A stretch of DNA of 6,901 nt from the NCBI GenBank assembly GCA_900757905.1, contig CAAEPN010000090.1:1-6901 (forward strand). The letters run 5' to 3'. Position numbers and translations under genes: made by a program. Below are positions 1-6,436 of this stretch, piece by piece. The first letter of the stretch is position 1; each line of letters starts with the position of its first letter. The notes beneath the pieces were generated by a model that worked only from the letters and a program-made list of their open reading frames with translations, had not been told where the DNA came from and searched no databases. This DNA comes from Clostridia bacterium. GTDB taxonomy: Bacteria; Bacillota; Clostridia; Oscillospirales; CAG-382.

Positions 1-538
1 CCGTGTTTATGTTATTTACCACCGTTTGAAGCGTTTGACCGGGAATACCGTACATTAAGTCAAAGCTGATATTCTCAAACTTCGCCTTGCGTGCCGCCGT
101 AAAAGCACTCACTGCGTCGGCTGCGTTATGCGCACGGCCGCAAATGTTCAAGTCTGCATCGTCAAACGATTGAATTCCGATGCTTAAGCGATTGATGCCA
201 AGTTTCCGAAAAGCGCGCAGTTTCGTATAATCCGCCGTTTTCGGGTTCATTTCCATGGAAATTTCGCACTTTGCCGACAGGTGAAACGAGCTTTTCAACT
301 TTTTTATCACTTTTTTCATCTGGTCGGCCGTCAGTAACGATGGCGTGCCGCCGCCGATATATATGGTCGTAACAGCATAGTCCCGCGCCTGTAAGACATA
401 TTCGTGCATATGCTCGCACAGCGCGTCAACATACTTATCCGGAACGGGACGCGCCGCTTCGGGAATCGAATAGAAATCACAGTATCTGCATTTGCTGATA
501 CAAAACGGAATATGCAGATACAAGCCTAACGTTTTCAT
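1..538 (-). CDS. hemW: HemW-like radical SAM heme chaperone (N-terminal part; gene runs off the left edge)
   Basis: The first 179 codons are visible, read leftward from an ATG at 538. The N-terminus has the HIPFC start typical of the HemN/HemW family and the radical-SAM cluster motif C-x3-C-x2-C (C13, C17, C20), which binds a 4Fe-4S cluster and S-adenosylmethionine. It continues with CDF as in HemW; HemN usually has a further cysteine there. Further family blocks are IYIGGGTPS, an E-x-NP block (EMNPKT), GINRLSIGIQSF and FDLMYGIPGQT. HemW was long annotated as oxygen-independent coproporphyrinogen III oxidase but is now regarded as a heme-binding chaperone in the cytoplasm. A GAGG about 9 nt upstream supports the start. 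It lies 15 bp after lepA on the same strand with no terminator between them, so the two are probably co-transcribed. HemW versus HemN is judged from the cysteine pattern and lepA context. Confidence 0.93.
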   Translation of the reverse strand, partial: MKTLGLYLHIPFCISKCRYCDFYSIPEAARPVPDKYVDALCEHMHEYVLQARDYAVTTIYIGGGTPSLLTADQMKKVIKKLKSSFHLSAKCEISMEMNPKTADYTKLRAFRKLGINRLSIGIQSFDDADLNICGRAHNAADAVSAFTAARKAKFENISFDLMYGIPGQTLQTVVNNINT

Positions 539-553
539 ACAGCTCTGCCTCGC

Positions 554-2371
554 TTAGTCTTCATCGAATTTGAGCACCGCCATAAACGCCTCTTGCGGCA
601 CTTCGACGCTGCCGAGCGAACGCATGCGCTTTTTACCCTCTTTCTGCTTTTCAAGCAGCTTCTTTTTACGCGTAATATCGCCGCCATAGCACTTGGCAAG
701 CACATCCTTGCGCAACGCTCTCACCGTTTCGCGCGCGATGATCTTGCCGCCGATAGCTGCCTGAATCGGAATCTCAAACAGCTGGCGCGGAATATTGTCC
801 TTTAATTTCTCGACGATCTTTCTTGCGCGTGCGTAGGCTTTGTCCGCATGCACGATAAATGACAGCGCGTCAACAATATCTCCGTTTAGGAGAATATCTA
901 ATTTTACAAGCTTCGACGGTTCATAGCCGGCAAGGTCATAGTCTAACGACGCATAGCCTTTGGATTTTGATTTGAGCGCATCGAAAAAGTCGTAGACGAT
1001 CTCGTTTAACGGCAGCGTATAATGCAGCTCGGCGCGGTTGGCGTCGATATATTTCATATCCTTATAGATGCCGCGGCGGTCTTGGCAAAGCTCCATAATG
1101 CCGCCGACATATTCGGTCGGCGCGATAATGCTGGCCTTGACGTCAGGCTCGCTGACTGTTTCCACCTCGTCGCCGGTCGGAAATTTGGTAGGATTGTCGA
1201 TATAATATTCCTCGCCGTTACGCAAATTGATTTTATAAATAACACTGGGCGCGGTAGTGATTAAATCAAGATTGAATTCACGCTCCAAGCGTTCCTCTAA
1301 TATTTCCATGTGCAGAAGTCCCAAAAATCCGCAGCGGAAGCCAAAACCGAGCGCGACCGAGGTTTCCGGCTCATAGGTGAGAGCGGCGTCGTTCAGCGCT
1401 AACTTTTCGAGTGCGTCGCGTAAGTCGCCGTATTTTGCGCCGTCAGCCGGATAAATGCCGCTGAACACGACCGGAAGTGCCTTTTTGAAACCGGGAAGCG
1501 GTGTTTCCGTCGGGTTTTCCGCGCCGGTCACCGTGTCGCCGACGCGCGTATCGCCTACCGTTTTGATTGCAGCCGTGATATACCCAACTTCGCCGGCGTG
1601 AAGATCCGGGCACTTATGGAGTCCGAACGGGTCGAGAAAACCGACTTCGGTCACTTCGTATTCCACGCCGGTAGACATCATTTTGATTTTATCTCCGGCC
1701 TTGACGTTTCCGTCGTAAAGGCGGATATAGACCACAACGCCGCGATAAGAGTCGTAATAGGAATCGAAAATAAGCGCTTTGAGCGGTGCATGAATATCTC
1801 CTTTCGGTGCCGGAACATGCTTGACGACCTGCACAAGTACATCTTCAATGTTCGTGCCGGCCTTTGCCGAAACAGCCGGTGCTTCATCTGCCGGAATGCC
1901 GATAATATCTTCTATCTCCTTGCGCGTTCCCTCAATATCGGCTGACGGCAAGTCGATCTTGTTGATGACCGGGATGATCTCAAGATTGTTGTCTACGGCA
2001 AGATAGGCGTTGGCAAGCGTCTGCGCCTCGATTCCTTGGGTGGCGTCCACTACAAGGAGAGCGCCCTCACAGGCAGAAAGCGAACGGGAGACCTCGTAGT
2101 TAAAATCGACGTGGCCGGGCGTGTCAATGAGATTGAAAGTATAGGTCTCTCCCTCATAGGTATAGTTCATTTTCACGGCACGCGCTTTTATGGTAATGCC
2201 ACGCTCACGCTCTAATTCCATGTCGTCAAGCATCTGGTCTTTTGACTCGCGAAGCTCTACGGTGTTGGTATGCTCTAAAATGCGGTCGGCAAGCGTGGAT
2301 TTGCCATGGTCGATATGGGCGATAATACAAAAATTTCTTATATGTGATAAATCTCTTTCGTTGATGGGCAT
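554..2371 (-). CDS. lepA: Elongation factor 4 (LepA) ribosomal back-translocase GTPase
   Basis: LepA/EF4 is a translational GTPase that binds the 70S ribosome and affects translocation and initiation; it is nearly universal in bacteria. The 605-residue product has the usual length. G motifs are in order: G1 AHIDHGKST (18-26), G2 RGITIKA (57-63), G3 DTPGH (83-87, including the catalytic histidine H87), G4 NKID (137-140) and G5 SAK (168-170). The LepA-specific C-terminal block with CYGGD, RKKKLLEKQKEGKKRM and VEVPQEAFMAVLK is intact. The start at 2371 (MPINERDL) was preferred over an in-frame ATG at 2398 because AAAGGACGG lies just upstream of 2371, family proteins begin near this point, and the proximal promoter would start transcription at about 2399. 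It heads a probable lepA-hemW operon and is divergent from the GH99-like gene. Confidence 0.98.
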   Translation of the reverse strand: MPINERDLSHIRNFCIIAHIDHGKSTLADRILEHTNTVELRESKDQMLDDMELERERGITIKARAVKMNYTYEGETYTFNLIDTPGHVDFNYEVSRSLSACEGALLVVDATQGIEAQTLANAYLAVDNNLEIIPVINKIDLPSADIEGTRKEIEDIIGIPADEAPAVSAKAGTNIEDVLVQVVKHVPAPKGDIHAPLKALIFDSYYDSYRGVVVYIRLYDGNVKAGDKIKMMSTGVEYEVTEVGFLDPFGLHKCPDLHAGEVGYITAAIKTVGDTRVGDTVTGAENPTETPLPGFKKALPVVFSGIYPADGAKYGDLRDALEKLALNDAALTYEPETSVALGFGFRCGFLGLLHMEILEERLEREFNLDLITTAPSVIYKINLRNGEEYYIDNPTKFPTGDEVETVSEPDVKASIIAPTEYVGGIMELCQDRRGIYKDMKYIDANRAELHYTLPLNEIVYDFFDALKSKSKGYASLDYDLAGYEPSKLVKLDILLNGDIVDALSFIVHADKAYARARKIVEKLKDNIPRQLFEIPIQAAIGGKIIARETVRALRKDVLAKCYGGDITRKKKLLEKQKEGKKRMRSLGSVEVPQEAFMAVLKFDED

Positions 2372-2377
2372 GTTTTT

Positions 2378-2386
2378 CCGTCCTTT
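2378..2386 (-). promoter_or_regulatory. Ribosome binding site of lepA
   Basis: AAAGGACGG on the minus strand, with the AGGA core about 9 nt before the ATG at 2371. It decides the start: the in-frame ATG at 2398 lies upstream of this site and has no comparable motif. Confidence 0.75.
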
Positions 2387-2405
2387 ATAAATAAGCATAT
2401 ATATT

Positions 2406-2434
2406 ATTGTAATACATTTTTACGCCAAAATCAA
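2406..2434 (-). promoter_or_regulatory. Proximal sigma-A-type promoter candidate for lepA
   Basis: On the minus strand, TTGATT (2434-2429), a 17-nt spacer and TACAAT (2411-2406). Transcription would begin near 2399, leaving a leader of about 28 nt before the lepA ATG. The same -35 variant occurs at the HU promoter in this window. Prediction from hexamers and spacing only. Confidence 0.6.
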
Positions 2435-2442
2435 GTAGTATC

Positions 2443-2470
2443 CTTATAATTCGTACAATTTTTTTGTCAA
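2443..2470 (-). promoter_or_regulatory. Distal sigma-A-type promoter candidate for lepA
   Basis: On the minus strand, a perfect TTGACA (2470-2465), a 16-nt spacer and TATAAG (2448-2443). It lies upstream of the proximal candidate, so lepA may have tandem promoters or only one of the two may be used. The -35 is ideal; the -10 and spacing are slightly off. Confidence 0.45.
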
Positions 2471-2554
2471 ATGGCTTTCTTGAACGCATTTGATTTTTGT
2501 AACAATGCCGCTTTTTGCCAATTCGCAGAAAAAAGATTTTTTTCTAAAAAAAGG

Positions 2555-2583
2555 TTGACAAATCGCGCACTTTGTCATACAAT
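2555..2583 (+). promoter_or_regulatory. Strong sigma-A-type promoter of the GH99-like gene
   Basis: TTGACA (2555-2560), exactly 17 nt, then TACAAT (2578-2583), one base from consensus. A- and T-tracts directly upstream (2527-2552) resemble an UP element. Transcription should start at about 2590, inside an inverted repeat. The promoter rules out an in-frame TTG start at 2572, which lies between its -35 and -10 boxes, and so supports the ATG at 2659. Confidence 0.8.
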
Positions 2584-2586
2584 CAA

Positions 2587-2607
2587 TTTTGGTATAAAGT
2601 ACCAAAA
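2587..2607. promoter_or_regulatory. Operator-like perfect inverted repeat at the predicted transcription start
   Basis: The arms TTTTGGTA (2587-2594) and TACCAAAA (2600-2607) are perfect inverted repeats around the 5-nt centre TAAAG. The repeat begins 3 nt after the -10 box and covers the predicted +1, the classic place for a repressor operator. The dyad fits a dimeric repressor such as a GntR- or LacI-family regulator, common controllers of sugar genes, but the sequence alone does not identify the regulator. As RNA it would form only a weak AU-rich hairpin with no following T-run, so a DNA-binding role is more likely than termination. Confidence 0.55.
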
Positions 2608-2613
2608 AAATTT

Positions 2614-2619
2614 AGGAGG
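2614..2619 (+). promoter_or_regulatory. Perfect Shine-Dalgarno hexamer without a start codon
   Basis: AGGAGG in the leader of the GH99-like gene, about 25 nt after the predicted transcription start. No ATG, GTG or TTG follows at translation distance; the real start is 39 nt after the motif and has its own site. It may be a ribosome standby site, a relic of an earlier start, or chance. Confidence 0.35.
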
Positions 2620-2643
2620 ATCACAGCAAAAAATACGACTCAG

Positions 2644-2650
2644 AAAGGAA
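2644..2650 (+). promoter_or_regulatory. Ribosome binding site of the GH99-like gene
   Basis: AAAGGAA ending 8 nt before the ATG at 2659. Together with the promoter position it fixes the start at 2659 and excludes the 29 codons upstream, which overlap the promoter and leader. Confidence 0.7.
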
Positions 2651-2658
2651 TTTATAAG

Positions 2659-5600
2659 ATGAATTATAAAAATGCACGCATATCCAAAGCGATCTATTTG
2701 ATCGATGATAACGAACACCCTTTTGCCGGCTGGGAGTTTGATAACCGCGGTCTTGCTTTAAAAGACCGCACCGCCTATGCGCAGTTTGATTTTACTAAGG
2801 TGAACCCGGAATTTGACACGCTGCTTACGCGCAAATTCCGAAAGCAGACCGAAAGCGTTGTCACGCTCGAAATCAACTTCTTTATCGACTGTCCCGACGG
2901 CTTTGCCGTTCGCCTGTACGACAGTGAGAAAAAGACGGCGGTTGCACTGTTTACACGCCACGGTAGGTATGAGCTTTCCGACGGCACAAAAACCGGTATT
3001 CCGGTCTGCGACGGCAAAAACAGCTTCAAAACGGTGGTTGACTTGAAAAAGCGCCTGTATACCGTATACGTCAACAACCGCGACGCCGGATTCCATGCAC
3101 TGCCGGAGGAGATCCATGATCTGCACTTTATTTCTATCGGCATTGAAAAGGGCTTTACCGGCTCACTCGGTGCGCGCGGTGTAAAGATGTATGCCGATTA
3201 TTTCTGCAACGAACGCTTTCTTGCGCCCTTTGAAGGAGAAATTCCCTGCGATTGGCGCGTTCGCTCGGATGGCGGCACGGTTGGTATGAAAAACTCCTCC
3301 GGTTATACGTTTTCCAAGGAGGACACCTATTATCTGGATTTTGAAAGCGGCAAACAGACTGTTCTTGAAAAGACGCTTGAAAATGCCGGCGGCGAATTGT
3401 GCTTAGAATTAAAATTTTTGGAAAAATCCGAGAATTTCCACGTTAAATTTTTACTGGATGATTTTGGAATCCTTGCCGAAAACGGAAAGCTATCGTTTAC
3501 GGAGGGAACGTCAATCTGCAATTATCCGCGTGAGGTTTGGAATACGCTCCGGCTTGAAATGACCGATTGCGGTGTTCTTGTACGCGTTAACGGCAAGGAC
3601 AAGGGAATCTTCCAAATCCCCCACGCTGAAGTGTTCCATGCATTACGCATCGAAGCGGCGGACAACTCGCATTTTTCGCTCGACGATATTCTGCTATTCG
3701 GTCTCGCGCCGCTTCCAGCCGATTATGTCGAAGAGCCAAAACCGGTCAAGGAAAAAGGGTATCATGTCGGCTTGCATGTCTTTTCCTCGTGGCGTTACGG
3801 CTTTTGGCGCGGCCGGCACGACGCGACATGGGATGTCTGCTCGCCATATGACGAGATCACGCCGTATATGGGTTATTATGATGAGGGCATTCCGGAGGTC
3901 GCCGATTGGGAAAACAAGTGGTTCTGTGAACACGGAATCGACTTTCAGCTGCAATGCTGGTATGGCCCGACTGTCATCGACGAACCCATAAAATTTCCCG
4001 GCTTTTCTCATGCGCTTCACGACGGCTACTTCAATTCCGTTTACAAGAGCTATTCCAAATTTGCTATCATGTGGGAAAACAACTTTACAAACGCGATTAC
4101 ACCAGAAGCCTTTGAAAAGTATCTCGTTCCTTTCTTTATCGAATACTATTTCAAAGATCCCGGCTATTACAAAATCGACGGCAAACCCGTCTTTTCGATC
4201 TATACCATCCAAACGCTTGCTAAGCCCGAATATTTCGGCAGCGTCGAACAGGCGCGCAAGGAGCTTGATTTCTTACGTGAAGCCGTTAAAAAAGCCGGTA
4301 TGCCGGACATCATTCTTCTTTGCGCCGGCGCAGGCGGCTCGGAAAACGATATCAAATTCCGGGAAGCGCTCGGTGTGGAGGGCACATATGCTTACAACTG
4401 GGGTACGGAATCGTATACGTCGGAATACCAAGAAAATATGCTTTCCAACGCGATGGATACGTTCGTCAAATATGCAAAATCCGTTGTCCATGTTCCGACT
4501 GTCGGCGTAGGCTTTAACTGTGTGGCGCGCCATGACGCAAGACATCCGTCCATTTCGATTCCGGAATACGAAAAGATACTTACCTGGACGCGCGACAAAT
4601 ATTTGACCGATAAGCGTCAGTTCCCGGATCAGAACGCATGGCAGAGCAAAATGGTGCTTCTTTCCTGCTGGAACGAATTTGACGAAGGGCATTATATCAA
4701 TCCGTCCGGACTTCATGGCTTCGGATTTTTGGATACGTTACGTAAGGTCTTCTGTGAAGCACCGGAGCATACAGACAAAAAGCCGACCGAAAATCAAAAG
4801 CGCCGCATCGATATCCTTTATCCCCAAGGACATGCGTGGCTGCGCCCGGAGCGCCGCTTAGAACCGCCTAAGCCTTCTCCTGACGCCAAAATCATAAAAA
4901 CCTACGATTTTGCCGATGACACCATTTACGACGCGTTTCACTATGAAGTCAATGCCATCGACAAAACTCATAAAAACGGCGCGCTTTGCGGAGTTTCCGA
5001 CGGGATCGACCCGCAGGTATTCTTTACGGGCGATATCGCTATCGATGCCGACAGCATTTCCTTTGTCCGTATCTATATGAAAGTGTTCGGCAATTCCGGA
5101 CGGGAAACCAAAGGCGGCCCGCAGATCTTCTTTGCGACCGAAACAAATCCGAAACTTTCCGGCGACAAAATGCTGTCCTGTACCTACACGCTAAACGAAA
5201 ACGGCTATGCCGAAGCGCTGTTTTCCTGCCTATCCCAGCCGAACTGGAAAGGTCATGTGACCACTTTCCGTATCGATCCGATAAGCAGCGGCGGCTCGTG
5301 GGAAATCCAAAAGCTCGAATTTATCGAACGCACCGAGAAGCCGGAAAAGGTTTGTGTAAACGGCGTGGATGTGAATATCGGACTTCCGCTTGTCAAACAA
5401 AACGGCGTGCCGTTTGTGCCGCTTTATGCGCGCAATTCCCTTATGAACCGCATGAATGCCGCGTACCGCTGGAATCGTGCCAAACGCGAGCTTGCGCTTA
5501 TCATCGGTGAGACCGAAACGACCTTTACCGAAGGCAGCGATATCTGCTTGTTGAATGGCAAGCCGGTACGCCTTCCGGCCAAGGTCGTGCCGGTAGACGG

Positions 5601-5691
5601 CGTTCCGGCCATTCCGCTTGAACGGGTTTGTGCATTTGTCGGATATGGATATTCGTTTGAGAACGGAACTTTAAACATTACAGTGGAATAA
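2659..5691 (+). CDS. GH99/WbsX-like multidomain carbohydrate-active protein
   Basis: The product has 1010 residues. Residues about 20-185 and 196-350 look like two LamG/concanavalin-like beta-sandwich modules, each with a VNN or VNG hairpin. Residues about 368-705 match the GH99-like family annotated as 'glycosyltransferase WbsX': HGIDFQLQCWYGP (425-437), IMWENN (470-475), DPGYYKIDGKPVFSIY (500-515) and CWNEFDEGHYINP (670-682). The last block matches the GH99 N-E-x-x-E-G motif; E673 and E676 sit where endo-alpha-mannosidases carry their catalytic pair. A further beta-sandwich follows (about 745-893, with FRIDP at 870-874), then two copper-amine-oxidase-N-like repeats (about 899-1010). The N-terminus is charged with no signal peptide or membrane segment, so it appears cytosolic or non-classically exported. 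The likely role is cleavage or remodelling of a glycan; the substrate is unknown. It is monocistronic with its own promoter, operator-like dyad and terminator. The fold is fairly sure, the activity is inferred. Confidence 0.8.
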   Translation: MNYKNARISKAIYLIDDNEHPFAGWEFDNRGLALKDRTAYAQFDFTKVNPEFDTLLTRKFRKQTESVVTLEINFFIDCPDGFAVRLYDSEKKTAVALFTRHGRYELSDGTKTGIPVCDGKNSFKTVVDLKKRLYTVYVNNRDAGFHALPEEIHDLHFISIGIEKGFTGSLGARGVKMYADYFCNERFLAPFEGEIPCDWRVRSDGGTVGMKNSSGYTFSKEDTYYLDFESGKQTVLEKTLENAGGELCLELKFLEKSENFHVKFLLDDFGILAENGKLSFTEGTSICNYPREVWNTLRLEMTDCGVLVRVNGKDKGIFQIPHAEVFHALRIEAADNSHFSLDDILLFGLAPLPADYVEEPKPVKEKGYHVGLHVFSSWRYGFWRGRHDATWDVCSPYDEITPYMGYYDEGIPEVADWENKWFCEHGIDFQLQCWYGPTVIDEPIKFPGFSHALHDGYFNSVYKSYSKFAIMWENNFTNAITPEAFEKYLVPFFIEYYFKDPGYYKIDGKPVFSIYTIQTLAKPEYFGSVEQARKELDFLREAVKKAGMPDIILLCAGAGGSENDIKFREALGVEGTYAYNWGTESYTSEYQENMLSNAMDTFVKYAKSVVHVPTVGVGFNCVARHDARHPSISIPEYEKILTWTRDKYLTDKRQFPDQNAWQSKMVLLSCWNEFDEGHYINPSGLHGFGFLDTLRKVFCEAPEHTDKKPTENQKRRIDILYPQGHAWLRPERRLEPPKPSPDAKIIKTYDFADDTIYDAFHYEVNAIDKTHKNGALCGVSDGIDPQVFFTGDIAIDADSISFVRIYMKVFGNSGRETKGGPQIFFATETNPKLSGDKMLSCTYTLNENGYAEALFSCLSQPNWKGHVTTFRIDPISSGGSWEIQKLEFIERTEKPEKVCVNGVDVNIGLPLVKQNGVPFVPLYARNSLMNRMNAAYRWNRAKRELALIIGETETTFTEGSDICLLNGKPVRLPAKVVPVDGVPAIPLERVCAFVGYGYSFENGTLNITVE

Positions 5692-5702
5692 TTCCGAAGA
5701 GC

Positions 5703-5743
5703 AAAACAAGTCCTGTCACAATGCGTAACAGGACTTGTTTTTT
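5703..5743 (+). terminator. Intrinsic terminator of the GH99-like gene
   Basis: Perfect 14-bp arms, AAAACAAGTCCTGT (5703-5716) and ACAGGACTTGTTTT (5728-5741), with an 11-nt loop and a run of six T ending at 5743. It begins 12 nt after the stop codon. Confidence 0.92.
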
Positions 5744-5755
5744 ATCTCATAACAG

Positions 5756-5785
5756 AAAAAGAACGCCGTACAATGCGGCGTTCTT
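5756..5785 (-). terminator. Intrinsic terminator of the HU gene
   Basis: Read on the minus strand, the arms at 5785-5776 and 5768-5759 (10 bp, AAGAACGCCG on the plus strand) enclose a 7-nt loop. The stem runs into a U-tract given by the A-run at 5756-5760. It lies 21 nt beyond the HU stop codon and only 12 nt from the terminator of the convergent gene. Confidence 0.88.
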
Positions 5786-5806
5786 AAACTTTTTAATAAA
5801 AGAAGC

Positions 5807-6079
5807 TTATTTAACAGCGTCTTTAAGAGCCTTGCCAGCCTTGAATGCCGGAACTTTGCATGCGTCGATCTTGATCTTTTCGCCGGTCTGAGGATTCTTG
5901 CCTTCTCTTGCAGCTCTTTCTCTGACTTCAAAGTTGCCGAAGCCAACCAAAGAAACCTTGTCGCCGTCTGCCATGGCTGCCGTGATTACGTCAAAAGTAG
6001 CGTTAACAACCTTTTCCGCATCCTTTTTGGATACGCCGGCCTTGTCGGCAATTGCTGCGATGAGTTCTGTCTTGTTCAT
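5807..6079 (-). CDS. hup: HU-family histone-like DNA-binding protein
   Basis: A 90-residue protein, the typical HU length. It starts MNKTELI and has the two N-terminal helices (about 3-38). The family signature follows: GFGNF, then a basic arm region with R-x3-R-x-G-x-NPQTG (about residues 46-64), which forms the beta-ribbon arms inserted in the DNA minor groove. It ends with the helix around VPAFKAGKALKDAV. HU dimers bend and compact DNA and assist replication, recombination and transcription in the nucleoid. The start at 6079 is supported by GGAGG (6094-6090) about 10 nt upstream; an in-frame ATG at 6115 would add 12 residues absent from the family. It has its own promoter and terminator, so it is probably monocistronic. 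IHF-type assignment is unlikely, since a single HU homodimer gene is the Firmicute norm. Confidence 0.97.
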   Translation of the reverse strand: MNKTELIAAIADKAGVSKKDAEKVVNATFDVITAAMADGDKVSLVGFGNFEVRERAAREGKNPQTGEKIKIDACKVPAFKAGKALKDAVK

Positions 6080-6119
6080 TTCTATACTTCCTCCATAAAA
6101 ATTATTGGTCTGCAAGAAA

Positions 6120-6136
6120 ACAAAGCTTTCGCTTGT
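6120..6136 (-). other. Small GAAA-tetraloop hairpin in the HU leader
   Basis: On the minus strand ACAAGC, the loop GAAA and GCTTTGT form a 6-bp stem with one bulged base. It starts about 8 nt after the predicted transcription start of the HU gene. It might stabilise the 5' end of this mRNA; chance cannot be excluded. Confidence 0.3.
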
Positions 6137-6150
6137 CCTTGATCACGATT

Positions 6151-6179
6151 ATTATATCATGGGTGCAAATAAAAATCAA
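6151..6179 (-). promoter_or_regulatory. Sigma-A-type promoter of the HU gene
   Basis: On the minus strand, TTGATT (6179-6174), a 17-nt spacer and a perfect TATAAT (6156-6151). Transcription would begin near 6144, giving a leader of about 65 nt before the ATG at 6079. Confidence 0.82.
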
Positions 6180-6263
6180 GGGGGATTTTTGTGTTTTTTA
6201 CACTTTTTTACAATTATTAAGCCGGAAACAGGGCCTATTTTGTTAATTTTTTTTGAAATTGCA

Positions 6264-6280
6264 GATTTTCTTTGAAAATC
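6264..6280. repeat. Short perfect inverted repeat
   Basis: GATTTTC (6264-6270) and GAAAATC (6274-6280) around TTT. This could be a protein-binding dyad or chance in AT-rich DNA; no flanking promoter defines its role. Confidence 0.35.
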
Positions 6281-6294
6281 CCTAAAAAACATTG

Positions 6295-6337
6295 GCTTAA
6301 CAGTGATAAGGAACTAATTTACATATCAACTGTTAGC
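6295..6337 (+). repeat. Imperfect hairpin upstream of the DUF6061-like gene
   Basis: The arms 6295-6308 (GCTTAACAGTGATA) and 6324-6337 (TATCAACTGTTAGC) pair over 13 bp with one bulged base on each side and a 15-nt loop. No T-run follows, so it is not a terminator. It could be an RNA element of a leader, or a DNA dyad such as a recombinase- or regulator-binding site. A weak promoter-like pair, TTGGCT (6292-6297) and TAATTT (6315-6320) with 17-nt spacing, overlaps it. Confidence 0.45.
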
Positions 6338-6363
6338 TGACGGTTTCCGGGGTGCATACGGAC

Positions 6364-6404
6364 AAATCCCGTCTGATTTCTAACAGGAAGTCAGACGGGA
6401 TTTT
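6364..6404 (+). terminator. Intrinsic terminator hairpin ahead of the DUF6061-like gene
   Basis: Perfect 13-bp arms, AAATCCCGTCTGA (6364-6376) and TCAGACGGGATTT (6391-6403), extended inward by four more pairs (one G-T wobble) to a TAACAG loop. A short T-run ends at 6404. It ends 32 nt before the ATG at 6437, and no plus-strand gene lies upstream that it could serve. It may be an attenuator in the leader of the downstream gene, the end of a small RNA, or a leftover from a rearrangement. Confidence 0.75.
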
Positions 6405-6436
6405 CGCTTTATATTTCGAATTATGGAGGACATACC

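Larger units (their letters stand above)
6180..6436. other. Non-coding stretch with several inverted repeats between HU and the DUF6061-like gene
   Basis: No convincing coding region was seen on either strand. The left third is AT-rich with long T-tracts. It contains a 7-bp palindrome at 6264-6280, an imperfect 13-pair hairpin at 6295-6337, an 8-bp long-range repeat (CCGGAAAC at 6222-6229, GTTTCCGG at 6343-6350) and a strong terminator hairpin at 6364-6403. The density of inverted repeats suggests a structured leader, a small RNA, or the worn edge of an accessory element. Confidence 0.5.

Noticed and set aside
1598..1945. Plus-strand open frame opposite lepA
   Set aside because: Fully antisense to conserved LepA sequence, with no promoter or ribosome binding site.
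2372..2398. Nine-residue longer LepA from the ATG at 2398
   Set aside because: It lies at the predicted transcription start and lacks a ribosome binding site; family proteins begin at the MPINERD position.
2572..2658. N-terminal extension of the GH99-like protein from a TTG at 2572
   Set aside because: The TTG lies between the -35 and -10 boxes of the gene's own promoter and so would not be in the mRNA; it has no ribosome binding site.
3694..4212. Long minus-strand open frame of 172 codons inside the GH99-like gene
   Set aside because: It is antisense to conserved motifs of the core domain, has no clear ribosome binding site or promoter and no recognisable domain; an open-frame shadow.
4986..5510. 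Plus-strand open frame of 174 codons overlapping the 3' part of the GH99-like gene
   Set aside because: Out of frame with a clearly conserved reading frame, arginine- and cysteine-rich in the way of shadow frames, and lacking translation signals.
6191..6209. Possible terminator made of GTGT/ACAC with a following T-run
   Set aside because: The stem is only 4 bp, in a T-rich tract, so too weak to call; no plus-strand gene ends there.
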